Origin: Treponema socranskii subsp. socranskii VPI DR56BR1116 = ATCC 35536
GTDB lineage: Bacteria > Spirochaetota > Spirochaetia > Treponematales > Treponemataceae
Direction of reading: 5' to 3'
Assembly (NCBI RefSeq): GCF_000468115.1
Contig: NZ_AVQI01000068.1
Span: 1-64,000, forward strand
DNA length: 64,000 nt
This document shows, one piece after another, positions 51,357 to 60,882 of this stretch; positions within the stretch are counted from its first letter, which is position 1, and every line of letters begins with the position of its first letter. The position numbers were made by a program, and so were the translations under genes. The notes below the pieces were generated by a model, which saw only the letters and a list, made by a program, of their open reading frames with translations, made no database searches and was not told where the DNA came from.

Positions 51357-52604
51357 ATGAGAAAATTATTAAATGTACTGATATGTTTATCAGTATTATC
51401 TGCAGCCGTGTTCGCAACCGGCAATCCGGATGCCGCCGCAAACGGCAACACGATTCAGCTGACGCTGTGGCACAGATGGTCGGGAGGGCACAGCGACAGG
51501 CTCAATGAGGTCGTAAAAGCGTTCGAAGAAAAAAATCCCGACATCAAAATAACCGTCGTTGCAAAGCCCGGCGAATATATGCCGCTCTTGCAGTCACTGG
51601 TAGCAAATCTTGCCGCAGGAAATCAACCGCCCGATATGTTTGTCGGAGGATACAACTTACTCAACTATATAACGACGGAATTGCAGCCTGTAGAATTAAA
51701 AGACTTGGCGCCGAGCGCTGCGGCTCTCGCTGAAGTCGAATCTCGGTTTAATAAATCAATCTATAACACGACCAACGTTAACGGAAAACATGTCGGCATG
51801 CCTTTTGCCCTGTCAAATATAGTCATGTTCGTGAACATGGATATATTTAAAGCCGCAGGATTGACCGAAGCGGATATTCCGACAACATGGGATGAAGTAA
51901 TGCGAGTCGGAAAAATCATAAAATCGAAAACGAAAAAATATCCGATCGCAATTCAAATGCCCGATACATGGCCGGACTTCAATCTCATCTATAGCGCCGG
52001 CGGCACTATCAAAACGCGTGACGATAAAAAAGTCAATTTCACCAATGCCGGCGCTATAGAAGCGCTGACGATGTGGCAAAACTTATACAAAGAAGGTCTT
52101 GTTCCGATAGAAACGGATGCGGAATTCGAATCCGACTTTGCGGCCGGCAATATCGCCATGCGTCCTACATCCTGCATGAAAGGTGCTGGATACGCCGCTC
52201 AAGCAAATTTCGATTTGCGATGTGTAAAATTTCCTTCCTTTACGGGGAAGTCGAATAAACTCGCAGCCGGAGGCGCGGCAATCATTTCCTTTACAAAAGA
52301 TAAAACGAAAAGAAATGCCGTATGGAAATTTCTTGACTTCGCGGTATCGAAAGAAAGCATGAACATATTTACGAAAACGGGATATCTTTCCGTTACAAAT
52401 GCCGATGTTAAAAAAACTCCGCTGCAGGCTGCAGCGTACGAACAAGCGTCAAATATGATCATGTGGCCGAACTGGCCGGGCGGCGCCACAGGGATGGAAA
52501 TCGAACGTTTATACTACAATACGAGGAATACCATTATTCTGGAAGGTGCACCCGTTGCACCCTCATTAAAAAAACTCGAAGAAGATTGCAATAAATTATT
52601 ATAG
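51357..52604 (+). CDS. Sugar ABC transporter substrate-binding protein (copy 2)
   Basis: 415 residues, a tandem paralogue of the preceding binding protein with the same hallmarks (LTLWHRWSGGHSD, IAIQMPDTWPD, WPNWPGGATGMEIERLYY). Signal peptide ends near VFATG, again without lipobox. Differences cluster at positions likely to line the ligand cleft (for example DFNLIYSAGG against DCSLIYSAGG), so the two may bind related sugars or have different affinity. AAGGAG precedes the ATG. A strong intrinsic terminator follows 11 bases after the stop, so both binding proteins would be made in excess over the permeases downstream. Confidence 0.92.
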   Translation: MRKLLNVLICLSVLSAAVFATGNPDAAANGNTIQLTLWHRWSGGHSDRLNEVVKAFEEKNPDIKITVVAKPGEYMPLLQSLVANLAAGNQPPDMFVGGYNLLNYITTELQPVELKDLAPSAAALAEVESRFNKSIYNTTNVNGKHVGMPFALSNIVMFVNMDIFKAAGLTEADIPTTWDEVMRVGKIIKSKTKKYPIAIQMPDTWPDFNLIYSAGGTIKTRDDKKVNFTNAGAIEALTMWQNLYKEGLVPIETDAEFESDFAAGNIAMRPTSCMKGAGYAAQANFDLRCVKFPSFTGKSNKLAAGGAAIISFTKDKTKRNAVWKFLDFAVSKESMNIFTKTGYLSVTNADVKKTPLQAAAYEQASNMIMWPNWPGGATGMEIERLYYNTRNTIILEGAPVAPSLKKLEEDCNKLL

Positions 52605-52615
52605 AGCAAAACAAT

Positions 52616-52655
52616 AAAAAGAGCTGTATGCCGTTTTATCGGCACAGCTCTTTTT
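52616..52655 (+). terminator. Intergenic terminator between binding proteins and transport genes
   Basis: AAAAAGAGCTGT (52616-52627) pairs perfectly with ACAGCTCTTTTT (52644-52655), ending in a T run. It lies within the operon, so partial read-through would lower expression of the epimerase and permeases relative to the binding proteins. Confidence 0.9.
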
Positions 52656-52696
52656 GTCTATAAAAAAAGAAACCTTAGACACCGAGGAAACTATTT

Positions 52697-53524
52697 ATGG
52701 GTAATAATTTTTACCGTGACAAAAACGAATATGCCATTTCTACATATCTGTTTGAAAACTGGGATCTGGAAAGCGCTCTGCATTCGGTTGCAGCGCACGG
52801 TTTTAATTCCGTAGAATTGTGGGCAGACGAATCGCACCATGTCGATCCGCGCAGTTTAGCCGATGAACATAAAGTCCGCGCTTTATTAAAAGAATACAAT
52901 ATCCGCGTACATTCCATTCATACTCCGTTCCGAAAGTTCAGACCTTTCGACAGCATCGAAGAAGCAAGAGCGCATAGAATAAACGTAAAAAAAGCCTCTA
53001 TCGATTTTTGCGGCCGATTTGAAATTCCTATCGCCGTCATCCATGCCTGCGACCGAAAGGAATACAATGCCTCAAAAGCCGATATCCCTTATCTGCATGA
53101 TGCATTAACGGAACTTGCGGATTATGCGCATAAGCAGGGCGTAAAACTTGCCCTCGAAAATATTCCGAGCGGTAAAAACAAAGATGACGAAGTGCTCTGC
53201 ACATTGATAAATCAGCATGCGTTATTCGGCGATATCAAGAATTTATATTTTTGTCTCGATATCGGGCATGTTACAATTACGAGCAACGATATGCAAAAAG
53301 AAATCGAAACGGTAGAGCCGGAACGCCTCATCACATTCCATATACATAACAATGACGGAAAGAGCGACAGTCACAGGCTTCCCGACGACGGTATAATCGA
53401 TTGGCCGAAATGGCACGATATGATACGCAATAGAGGTTTCAAAGATCAATTTGTTTTTGAAATTTGTGAATACGGAAATCCGTTTGCAAAGATGGATGCC
53501 ATCAGCGCTTTATTCAAAGAGTAA
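52697..53524 (+). CDS. TIM-barrel sugar isomerase/epimerase family protein
   Basis: A 275-residue member of the xylose-isomerase-like/AP-endonuclease-2 fold, which includes ketose 3-epimerases and IolE/IolI-type enzymes. The metal site is complete: Glu in KLALENIPSG, Asp and His in FCLDIGHV, His in TFHIHNNDG, and the final Glu in FVFEICEYG. No single substrate can be named. The gene sits between the binding-protein terminator and the permease genes and probably acts on the imported sugar before or after the dehydrogenases encoded across the locus. GAGGAAAC precedes the ATG. Confidence 0.85.
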   Translation: MGNNFYRDKNEYAISTYLFENWDLESALHSVAAHGFNSVELWADESHHVDPRSLADEHKVRALLKEYNIRVHSIHTPFRKFRPFDSIEEARAHRINVKKASIDFCGRFEIPIAVIHACDRKEYNASKADIPYLHDALTELADYAHKQGVKLALENIPSGKNKDDEVLCTLINQHALFGDIKNLYFCLDIGHVTITSNDMQKEIETVEPERLITFHIHNNDGKSDSHRLPDDGIIDWPKWHDMIRNRGFKDQFVFEICEYGNPFAKMDAISALFKE

Positions 53525-53531
53525 AATTCGT

Positions 53532-54449
53532 ATGACAAAACAAAAAAAATCAAAGACTGCAATGCGGCAACAAATAAAAATGAATATATATTTTTTGTTG
53601 TATGTTCTTCCCGCTCTCTTTGTATTTCTCTTATTTAAATGGTGGCCGATCATCTACAGTTTTTTCCTCAGTTTTGAAAAATGGAATTTTATCGGCGCAA
53701 AACATTTTGTCGGCCTCAACAATTACGCACGTATGTTTACGCATCAAAGTTTTGCAAAAGCATTCGGCAATACCTTTGTCTACATCGCGGAAATGTTTCC
53801 GTTTTTTGTAATATTCCCGCTGCTGTTTGCGCTGTTTCTCACTTATATTAAAAATAAAAAACTGCAATCGACGTTTCGCGCCATGCTTTTTATTCCGACC
53901 GTTTTAGCGTTTTCCATCGTATGTCTCGTGTGGATGTGGATGTATAATCCGACTTTCGGCGTATTTAACAATATTTTAGCGCAATGCGGAATTCCGAAAA
54001 TAAGCTGGCTTACGGACACTCGCTTTGTGATACCGTCTATAGTGACGGTCACCGGCTGGAAGATACTCGGTTCCAATTTGATTTTGTACGCGGCGGGCTT
54101 GATGATGATAAGCGATGAATACATTGAAGCCGCAACGATAGACGGCGCATCGCAGTGGACAATCTTTTGGAAAATCAAATGGCCGCTTCTCGGTTCGACG
54201 ACGATTTACAATATCATCACCGCCATCAATTATTCTACCGACAAAGCCTTTATCCCGATTAATATATTGACTCAAGGCGGACCGAATGAAGCATCGACCA
54301 ATTTGGCGCACATGATTTACGTATTCGGTTTTAACTTTTTCAATATCGGCCTCGCTTCGGCAGCTGCCATATTCACTTCGATTCTCTTTTTAATTATCAC
54401 CGGTCTTATGATGAAATATGCGGGAGGATTCGGATATTATGAAAACTGA
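53532..54449 (+). CDS. Sugar ABC transporter permease (MalF/UgpA type)
   Basis: 305-residue inner-membrane permease with about six helices. Typical sequence includes YVLPALFVFLLFKWWPIIYSFFLS at the N-terminus (first helix), GLNNYARMF, and the EAA loop ISDEYIEAATIDGASQWTIFWKIKWPLLG near the C-terminal half. The ATG at 53532 lies 7 bases after the epimerase stop; the longer frame upstream is inside that gene. It overlaps the next permease gene by 11 bases. No ATPase gene is in the locus, so a shared MsiK/MalK-type ATPase encoded elsewhere must drive transport. Confidence 0.92.
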   Translation: MTKQKKSKTAMRQQIKMNIYFLLYVLPALFVFLLFKWWPIIYSFFLSFEKWNFIGAKHFVGLNNYARMFTHQSFAKAFGNTFVYIAEMFPFFVIFPLLFALFLTYIKNKKLQSTFRAMLFIPTVLAFSIVCLVWMWMYNPTFGVFNNILAQCGIPKISWLTDTRFVIPSIVTVTGWKILGSNLILYAAGLMMISDEYIEAATIDGASQWTIFWKIKWPLLGSTTIYNIITAINYSTDKAFIPINILTQGGPNEASTNLAHMIYVFGFNFFNIGLASAAAIFTSILFLIITGLMMKYAGGFGYYEN

Positions 54450-55278
54450 ACATAAAAAATTAACGGTCGGGCACATTGGCTTAATCATATTTATGGTGTT
54501 TCTTGTAATCTGCAATATCTTTCCCATATTGTGGATGTTCAGTTCCGCATTTAAATTACCGAATGAATTGTTTACAAATGAAATTCATATTATTCCGAGA
54601 TATCCGACATTAAATAATATGAAGACGGTTTTCTTCGAATATGATTTTTTTGAATGGCTGCACAATACCCTTGTTTCAACCGCATGGATAGGCGTCGGAC
54701 AGATCGCCGTCTCCGTACTCGCTGCATTCGGTCTTATCTATTACAAAACGAAATTCAATAAAGCGGTATTCCTAATTTTAATAACGACGATGGTCATTCC
54801 TTTCCAAGTAACGATGATACCTAACTATATCATCATAAGCAAATTCCGCTTATTAAATACGATGACGGCCGTGGTAGTTCCCGCACTCGCATCTGCCGCC
54901 GCGTTTTTCTTTATCTATCAGCATTTTCGCGGCGTCCCCGTCGCATTTTATGAAGCGGCGAAAGTAGAAGGCGCAAATTCATTTTGGATTTTTTCCAGGG
55001 TTGTCATCCCCCTCTGCAAAAGTTCGATTTCATCGATGTTCATATTGTGCTGCATTGACGGCTGGAATCAATATTTTTGGCCATTGCTCGTTTTAACGTC
55101 ATCAAAAAAACAAACCCTCGCCATAGGTTTGCAGCAATTTCTCGATTTTGAAATGGGAAACAACTGGGGGCCTTTTATGGCGACGGCGACATTGGCATCG
55201 CTGCCGATCATCATCATTTACCTATTCATGCAGAGAAATATTATAGACGCATTTATGTCGTCGGGATTGAAAGGATAA
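54439..55278 (+). CDS. Sugar ABC transporter permease (MalG/UgpE type)
   Basis: 279-residue partner permease. It has the NIFPILWMFSSAFKLPNELF start, the helix IPFQVTMIPNYIIISKFRLLNT and the EAA loop FYEAAKVEGANSFWIFSRVVIPLCK, then GWNQYFWPLLVL, all standard for CUT1 transporters. I start at the ATG at 54439, with GGGAGGA upstream; it overlaps the end of the first permease gene by 11 bases. Last gene of the ABC operon; two hairpins follow at 55342-55407. Confidence 0.92.
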   Translation: MKTEHKKLTVGHIGLIIFMVFLVICNIFPILWMFSSAFKLPNELFTNEIHIIPRYPTLNNMKTVFFEYDFFEWLHNTLVSTAWIGVGQIAVSVLAAFGLIYYKTKFNKAVFLILITTMVIPFQVTMIPNYIIISKFRLLNTMTAVVVPALASAAAFFFIYQHFRGVPVAFYEAAKVEGANSFWIFSRVVIPLCKSSISSMFILCCIDGWNQYFWPLLVLTSSKKQTLAIGLQQFLDFEMGNNWGPFMATATLASLPIIIIYLFMQRNIIDAFMSSGLKG

Positions 55279-55341
55279 GGTACTGCCGAAGCTGAAGTTT
55301 TCGGAAGTACCCGGGTATTTTATTCGTGTGGAGGATTCAAT

Positions 55342-55407
55342 CCCCTGACGCTCTGCGTCGGGGTTGTTGATTGCGGAACGATCTCTCGATAAAAAATTGT
55401 TCCGCAA
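55342..55407. repeat. Two hairpins between the ABC operon and leuB
   Basis: CCCC(T)GACGC/GCGTCGGGG (55342-55363) and TTGCGGAAC/GTTCCGCAA (55371-55407, 9-bp stem) stand between converging genes. The second is followed by ATTTT on the plus strand and may terminate the ABC operon; on the minus strand the pair follows leuB. Confidence 0.65.
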
Positions 55408-55450
55408 ATTTTCCCCGCCCGTCTATCTTTATCTTTGAACCGTTCGTGCC

Positions 55451-56536
55451 TTATCCCGCAATACGCTCGGCTACGAGCTCGCCCATCTTTTTCGTGCCGG
55501 CAAGTTTTCCCGCAGCTTTTACCGCCGAAATATCTCCCGCGATGTCTCCGGTGCGCCAGCCTTCGTCGAGCACGCTTTCGACGGCAGTCTCGATCGCGCG
55601 CGCTTCGGTTTCCGCGTGAAAGCTGTAGCGCAAAAGCATCGCTGCGGACAAAATAGTTGCAAGCGGGTTCGCCGCATCTTTACCCGCGATGTCGGGCGCG
55701 GATCCGTGAATCGGTTCGTAGAGTCCCGGCCCGCTTCCGTCGCCGAGTGACGCGGATGCGAGCATACCGATGGAACCGGTGATTTGGCTCGCTTCATCGC
55801 TCAAAATATCGCCGAACATATTGCTCGTCGCGATGACGTCGAACTGCTTCGGGTTTCGCACGAGCTGCATCGCCGCGTTGTCGATATACATATAGCCGAG
55901 CGAAACGTCGGGATAATCGCCTTTGACGCTTTCCGTAACTTTGCGCCACAGTCGGCTCGTGTTGAGGATATTCGCTTTATCGACGACCGTGAGCACTTTC
56001 CGCCGCTTTTGCGCCGCTTCAAAGCCGAGCCGCACGATGCGCTCTATTTCATGCCACGAATACGTTTCCGTATCCCATGCGCTCTTTCCGTCCTCCGACG
56101 TACCCCGCTCGCCGAAATAGATGCCGCCGGTCAATTCGCGTACGATGAGGATGTCGATGCCGTCGCCGGAGTCTTTGAGCGGACAGGCTTCTTTGAGTTG
56201 TTTGAACATGACGGCGGGACGGAGGTTCGCGTATACTTTCATGCCGCCCCGTAAACCGAGGAGCGCTTTTTCGGGACGCATTTCAGGCGCGACGTTGTCC
56301 CACTTCGGCCCGCCGACGGCTCCGAGCAGCACCGCATCGGATGCGAGGCAGATATCGAGCTGGTCTTTCGGAAGCGGATTTTGCCGGCTGTCGATCGCTT
56401 CTCCTCCCGCAACGACATTTTTATATACAAACTCGTGTCCGTATTTTTTTGCGACGGCGTCAAGCACGCGCACCGCTTCCGCTACGACGTCCGGTCCGAT
56501 TCCGTCGCCGGGAATAAGCGCAATCGTCTTTTTCAT
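55451..56536 (-). CDS. leuB: 3-isopropylmalate dehydrogenase
   Basis: Oxidatively decarboxylates 3-isopropylmalate in leucine synthesis and, with citramalate synthase, the homologous methylmalate step of the citramalate route to isoleucine. The 361-residue protein has [44 protein letters not shown], the VDKANIL loop and the signature [20 protein letters not shown] use the ATG at 56536 with GAGGTGA as ribosome site; a GTG 6 bases earlier lies inside that site. It begins 7 bases past the cimA stop, so the two form an operon. leuCD are not in the window. Confidence 0.95.
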   Translation of the reverse strand: MKKTIALIPGDGIGPDVVAEAVRVLDAVAKKYGHEFVYKNVVAGGEAIDSRQNPLPKDQLDICLASDAVLLGAVGGPKWDNVAPEMRPEKALLGLRGGMKVYANLRPAVMFKQLKEACPLKDSGDGIDILIVRELTGGIYFGERGTSEDGKSAWDTETYSWHEIERIVRLGFEAAQKRRKVLTVVDKANILNTSRLWRKVTESVKGDYPDVSLGYMYIDNAAMQLVRNPKQFDVIATSNMFGDILSDEASQITGSIGMLASASLGDGSGPGLYEPIHGSAPDIAGKDAANPLATILSAAMLLRYSFHAETEARAIETAVESVLDEGWRTGDIAGDISAVKAAGKLAGTKKMGELVAERIAG

Positions 56537-56543
56537 ATTCACC

Positions 56544-58148
56544 TCATATCATTTTTCGAAAATGTTTTTCGATATCTTTTATCAATTTATATTCGAACGA
56601 ATCGACGAGGGCAAGCCAAGAGGCTTCCATGATATCCGCCGAAACGCCGACCGTCGTCCACGAATCGCTTCCGTCGGTACTTTCGATGAGGACTCTCACG
56701 CGCGCTGCGGTCGCGGACTTCCCGTCGATGACGCGGACTTTAAAATCGGTGAGCCGGATCTTTTTTACGGCGGGATAAAATTTTTCGAGCGCGCGGCGGA
56801 GCGCGATATCGAGCGCGTTGACGGGGCCGTCGCCTTCGCCCGCACTCACCGCGATCTGTCCGTCGACTTCAACTTTAATCTGCGCGCACGCGTTGACTCC
56901 CTTTTCGGGCCTCGGATTGATGCCGCTCGTCTGATAATAATGCAGCGTAAAAAACGGCTGGTATTTTCCGATCGTTTTGCGCACGAGCAGTTCGAAACTT
57001 CCGTCGGCTCCTTCAAACTGGTAGCCTTCGAATTCGAGCTCTTTCATTTTTTTAATAATTTCCAAAACGACCGGATCGTCTTTTTGAATCGCCGGATCGA
57101 ATTTTTTAATCTTTTCGAGGATCATGCTGCGCCCGGCAACTTCGCTCATGAGGAACACGCGGGAGTTTCCGACGCTTTCGGGGGCGATGTGTTCGTACGC
57201 GTCGGGATTTTTGATAACCGCATCGATGTGCATGCCCGCTTTGTGCGCAAACGCATTCGCGCCGACGTAGGGAAGCTGCGGATTCAGGGCGATATTCGCG
57301 ATTTCGGCTACTCGCCGCGCGATCGGTGTAAGCGATTTCAGCTTTTCGTCCGGAAGACAGGTATAGCCCATCTTCAACTGCAAGTCGGCGATGATGGTCG
57401 CAAGGTTTGCGTTTCCCGTGCGTTCTCCGAAACCGAGAAGCGTTCCCTGCACGTGGCGGGCTCCCGCTTCGACCGCGACGAGCGAGTTCGCAACGGCAAG
57501 CCCCGAATCGTCGTGCGTGTGGATACCGACAAGGGCTTCGCGTCCGAAATGCGCACACACATCGGCAACCGCTTTTTTGCATTCGTCGATGAGGCAGCCG
57601 CCCGTCGTTTCGCAAAGCGTGAGTACACCGGCTCCCCCTTCGATCGCAGCTTTGAGCGTTTTCAGCGCATAGTCTCTATCGTACCGGTAGCCGGTAAAAA
57701 AATGTTCGGCATCGTAGATGACACGGCGGTTGTTTTTCGTTAAAAATGCGCACGTATCGCGGATCATCGAAAGGTTTTCTTCGAGCGTCGTTTTAATAAT
57801 ATCGACGACGTGGAATGTCCACGACTTCCCGAATATGACGACGTCTTCCGTCTCCGCCGCCAAAAGGCTTTGTACATTTACGTCTTCCGCGCACGAAATA
57901 TCTTTTCTGCGCGTCGCGCCGAAAGCGCAGAGCTTTGCGTTTGCAAGCGGCGTTTTTTTTATCTCCTGAAAGAATTCCATGTCTTTCGGATTCGAGCCGG
58001 GGTTCCCCGCTTCGATATACGCGACACCGAGTTCGTCGAGCGCGTGCACGATGTGAATTTTATCCTGAACCGAAAGACTGATCCCTTCTCCCTGCGCGCC
58101 GTCGCGCAGCGTCGAATCGAGGATATCGACCCTAGTATTTGAACGCAT
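56544..58148 (-). CDS. cimA: Citramalate synthase (CimA type)
   Basis: Condenses pyruvate and acetyl-CoA to (R)-citramalate, opening the threonine-independent route to isoleucine. 534 residues, with the [16 protein letters not shown] active-site motif, [22 protein letters not shown] metal site, [18 protein letters not shown], and a C-terminal LeuA-dimer allosteric domain. The [10 protein letters not shown] segment and length fit the CimA group rather than LeuA or NifV. I use the ATG at 58148; the open frame continues 46 codons upstream with a hydrophobic stretch but no family similarity. No ribosome site is clear; TATAAC just upstream may be a minus 10 element. It forms an operon with leuB. 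Confidence 0.92.
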   Translation of the reverse strand: MRSNTRVDILDSTLRDGAQGEGISLSVQDKIHIVHALDELGVAYIEAGNPGSNPKDMEFFQEIKKTPLANAKLCAFGATRRKDISCAEDVNVQSLLAAETEDVVIFGKSWTFHVVDIIKTTLEENLSMIRDTCAFLTKNNRRVIYDAEHFFTGYRYDRDYALKTLKAAIEGGAGVLTLCETTGGCLIDECKKAVADVCAHFGREALVGIHTHDDSGLAVANSLVAVEAGARHVQGTLLGFGERTGNANLATIIADLQLKMGYTCLPDEKLKSLTPIARRVAEIANIALNPQLPYVGANAFAHKAGMHIDAVIKNPDAYEHIAPESVGNSRVFLMSEVAGRSMILEKIKKFDPAIQKDDPVVLEIIKKMKELEFEGYQFEGADGSFELLVRKTIGKYQPFFTLHYYQTSGINPRPEKGVNACAQIKVEVDGQIAVSAGEGDGPVNALDIALRRALEKFYPAVKKIRLTDFKVRVIDGKSATAARVRVLIESTDGSDSWTTVGVSADIMEASWLALVDSFEYKLIKDIEKHFRKMI

Positions 58149-58347
58149 ATCGATAGTTATAATGGAAACGGCGGATAATGGGAAGTGCGGGATTGTCGTG
58201 TCGGAGATGCCCACGGCGCGTAAAGCCCCGAAAAAAATGCCGCAAAAAAACACGCAGGCCGCCGCTCGTATCGTTCGGGAAAGCAATCAAAAGCGCTGCA
58301 ACAAGTAACAATGCCCCCGACCGCTAAAAAAGGTATCGATTTTCCGA

Positions 58348-59691
58348 TCACATGAGTTTTTTCAGCATCGAAACGAGGCGGCCTTTTTCGATCAAGTCGA
58401 TGGGACGGCCTTCGGAAAATTTGTGCGCACCTTCGGTAAACGCGCCCGCCGTGATGCAAAAGCCTTTGTCGCATTTCATGTCGCGGAGCTTTGCGTGAAA
58501 ATCGCGCACATACAATTCGCCGATCGCTCCGGTGCTGCGATAAAATCGAAACATCTCCGAATCTTCCCAGCGCGGCGTATCGACGGTACAGAGGATTTCG
58601 ACGAACTCCTGCGTCACCGTAGCGTCTTCGATCTTTACCGTCGCATCGGAATAATACGAAGCGACGAAACGGCGGCACAGAGCGACGAAATCGCCCGTCG
58701 GCGACATGAGATAGGTTTGCAAATTCGCGTTCGTATTGAGTTCCTGATAGCGCTGGATCAGGGCGGGCACGTCTTTATAGCCCGGCACCGTATCCTGTAT
58801 CGTTTTGAGATGCGCGAGCGCCTTACCGATATTCTTTTGCGCGAGACACACATTCGCAAGCCGATAGCGCAGCGTCGTCTGCAGATCGAGGGGAACCTCT
58901 TCGAGCTTCAAACCGATTTCATAATCCTGCTCGGCAAGCTGATATTGATTTATATGTTCGTGAATCAAACCCGCCGAAAGACAGGACCGGGCGCCGTACT
59001 GCGGATCCGGGCGCAAGTGCATAAACACTTTGAGCGCTTTATCGCCGTAGCCCGTTTTGTCCATCGCCGTCGCGATCGCAAAAAGCGCGTCTTTGTCCGT
59101 CGGGTTTTCATCGAGCACGCGGCACAAAAAAGGAATGCTTTCACGATAGTGCTGCGATTTAAAATACGAAAGCCCGAGCGGTTCGTCCGTTTCCTCCGCT
59201 TCGGGGTTGATGGAGCGTGCTTTCCGCAGACACAGGATTGCTTTTTCGTATTCGTTTTTTTGATACATGAGCCGTCCGAGATAAAAGTTCGCATCGAAAT
59301 TGTCGGGTTCGAATTTGCATGCGGACAAAAGTCCTCGTTCGGCGTCTTCGAATTTATTGCTGTGAAACGCCGAGATGCCCTGCCGGCAGGCGATTTTTCC
59401 CGCATCGATTTCGACATGCGTCGGTATCAAGTCGAAGAGGAGATTGTAAAGCGGGAACGCTTTATCCCAATTCCGCTCGTCGTAATACAGCTCTCCGAGC
59501 GTCAAGAGCGCCTGCACGTTGCGGGGATCGCGCGCGAGCTTTTTCGAGCATTCGCGGATGACGAGGCGTCTGCCTTTTTGTCTGCCTCCCGTTCCTTCTC
59601 CCCGTACCGCTGCGGAACGAAGCGCTACAATGAGAGAAGCGACGACGGCCGCAGAAACGATTACTATTAAAATCGATATCGCTGCATCCAT
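58348..59691 (-). CDS. Membrane-anchored TPR protein with degenerate Mrr-like domain
   Basis: 447 residues. One N-terminal membrane helix (about 5-27) is followed by TPR repeats across about 40-300 (for example VQALLTLGELYYDERNWDKA and FDANFYLGRLMYQKNEYEKA). The C-terminal 100 residues resemble the Mrr restriction-endonuclease fold: YVRDFHAKLRDMKCDKGFCITAGAF and the GRPIDLIEKGRLVSML ending. The active-site motif expected before it (Asp...QxK) is not found; EMFRFYRSTG stands where a VQCKRYR-type segment is expected, so the domain is probably inactive. It starts 3 bases after the aminotransferase stop, as the third gene of lrp-aminotransferase-TPR. Function unknown. Confidence 0.8.
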   Translation of the reverse strand: MDAAISILIVIVSAAVVASLIVALRSAAVRGEGTGGRQKGRRLVIRECSKKLARDPRNVQALLTLGELYYDERNWDKAFPLYNLLFDLIPTHVEIDAGKIACRQGISAFHSNKFEDAERGLLSACKFEPDNFDANFYLGRLMYQKNEYEKAILCLRKARSINPEAEETDEPLGLSYFKSQHYRESIPFLCRVLDENPTDKDALFAIATAMDKTGYGDKALKVFMHLRPDPQYGARSCLSAGLIHEHINQYQLAEQDYEIGLKLEEVPLDLQTTLRYRLANVCLAQKNIGKALAHLKTIQDTVPGYKDVPALIQRYQELNTNANLQTYLMSPTGDFVALCRRFVASYYSDATVKIEDATVTQEFVEILCTVDTPRWEDSEMFRFYRSTGAIGELYVRDFHAKLRDMKCDKGFCITAGAFTEGAHKFSEGRPIDLIEKGRLVSMLKKLM

Positions 59692-59694
59692 GTG

Positions 59695-60882
59695 TTAACG
59701 ATTCGTCTCCCGTTTTTTCCGAAGCTCCGTTACCAGTTCCGCGATTCGCGAAACGGCAATCTTTATTTTATTAATATCGGTCGCATAACAGCATCTGATA
59801 AATCCTTCGCCGCCCTTTCCGAAACAGGTTCCCGGCACGACCGCCACTTGATAATTTTCAATAAGCTGCGTCGCAAATTCTTCGCTCGTCAAACCCGTCG
59901 AACGGATATCGGGAAAAAGATAAAATGCCCCCTCGCCTTCCGTGCACGGAAGGGACATATCGCAAAACGCTTTATACATGAGGTTCCGCCGCTGCTCGTA
60001 GCTCCGGCGCATACGCTCTACTTCGTTCCATCCGTTTTTCAAGCCTTCAATCGCCGCATACTGGCTCATGATCGGAGCGCAGATCGTGGAATACTGGTGC
60101 AGCTTGCACACTTGTTTTGTCAATTCCGCATTTGCGGCGAGATAGCCGATGCGCCATCCCGTCATCGCAAAGGATTTCGAAAATCCGTTGATGATGACCG
60201 CGTAATCTTTCATGCCCGGAAAACTGCCGATCGAAACGTGCTTGCGTCCGTCGTATACGAGCTCTCCGTAAATTTCATCGCTGATACACCAGAGCTTGTG
60301 CGCTTTGACGACTTCCGCGATTTTTGCAAGTTCGTCGCTCGGGATCATACGCCCCGTCGGATTCGACGGAGAACACAGCATGAGCGCTTTCGTGTGTTCG
60401 GTAACCGCGCTTTCGATTTTTTCCGCCGTCGGAATGAATTCCGTTTCGCTCGTGTCCAAGTGAACGAGGGTTGCGCCGCACTGTTCGGAAAGCGGCTGAT
60501 ACGAAACGTAGCACGGCTCGCACACGATGATTTCATCGCCGGGATTCAAGACGGAACGGAGCACCGCGTCCACCGCTTCCGAGCCGCCGATCGTCGCGAT
60601 GATTTCGTTTTTCGGACTGTAGTACATGCCGTAACGCGCAAGATAGCGCGCGATCTCTTCACGCAGTTCGAGAAGCCCCCAATTCGACGTATAGGACGTC
60701 TGCCCCTTTTCGAGATGATAAAACGCTTCTTCGCGGAGCTGCCACGGCGTCGGGAAATCGGGCTCGCCGACACCGAGAGAAATGATATCGTCGCGGCCGA
60801 TTATCAAATCGAAAAATTTGCGGATGCCCGACGGAGGTGTTGCGAGAATTTTTTTGGAAAAGCGGTCGTCGCGCGTGTTCAT
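59695..60882 (-). CDS. Class I/II aminotransferase (aspartate/aromatic/alanine type)
   Basis: PLP-dependent transaminase of fold type I, 395 residues. It has LGVGEPDFPTPW and KGQTSYTSNWGLLELREEIA at the N-terminus, the SNPTG motif, DEIYGELVYDG, and the PLP lysine in GFSKSFAMTGWRIGYLAAN. The substrate could be aspartate, alanine or aromatic amino acids. Its ATG shares one base with the stop of the Lrp gene (TGATG), so translation is coupled to that regulator, which may respond to the amino acid it makes or uses. The TPR gene follows 3 bases later. Confidence 0.9.
   Translation of the reverse strand: MNTRDDRFSKKILATPPSGIRKFFDLIIGRDDIISLGVGEPDFPTPWQLREEAFYHLEKGQTSYTSNWGLLELREEIARYLARYGMYYSPKNEIIATIGGSEAVDAVLRSVLNPGDEIIVCEPCYVSYQPLSEQCGATLVHLDTSETEFIPTAEKIESAVTEHTKALMLCSPSNPTGRMIPSDELAKIAEVVKAHKLWCISDEIYGELVYDGRKHVSIGSFPGMKDYAVIINGFSKSFAMTGWRIGYLAANAELTKQVCKLHQYSTICAPIMSQYAAIEGLKNGWNEVERMRRSYEQRRNLMYKAFCDMSLPCTEGEGAFYLFPDIRSTGLTSEEFATQLIENYQVAVVPGTCFGKGGEGFIRCCYATDINKIKIAVSRIAELVTELRKKRETNR

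Noticed and set aside
58149-58286. A 46-codon in-frame extension upstream of cimA with a hydrophobic stretch, like a signal peptide
   Set aside because: Citramalate synthase is cytoplasmic and its conserved part begins right after the ATG at 58148; the extension has no family similarity or ribosome site.
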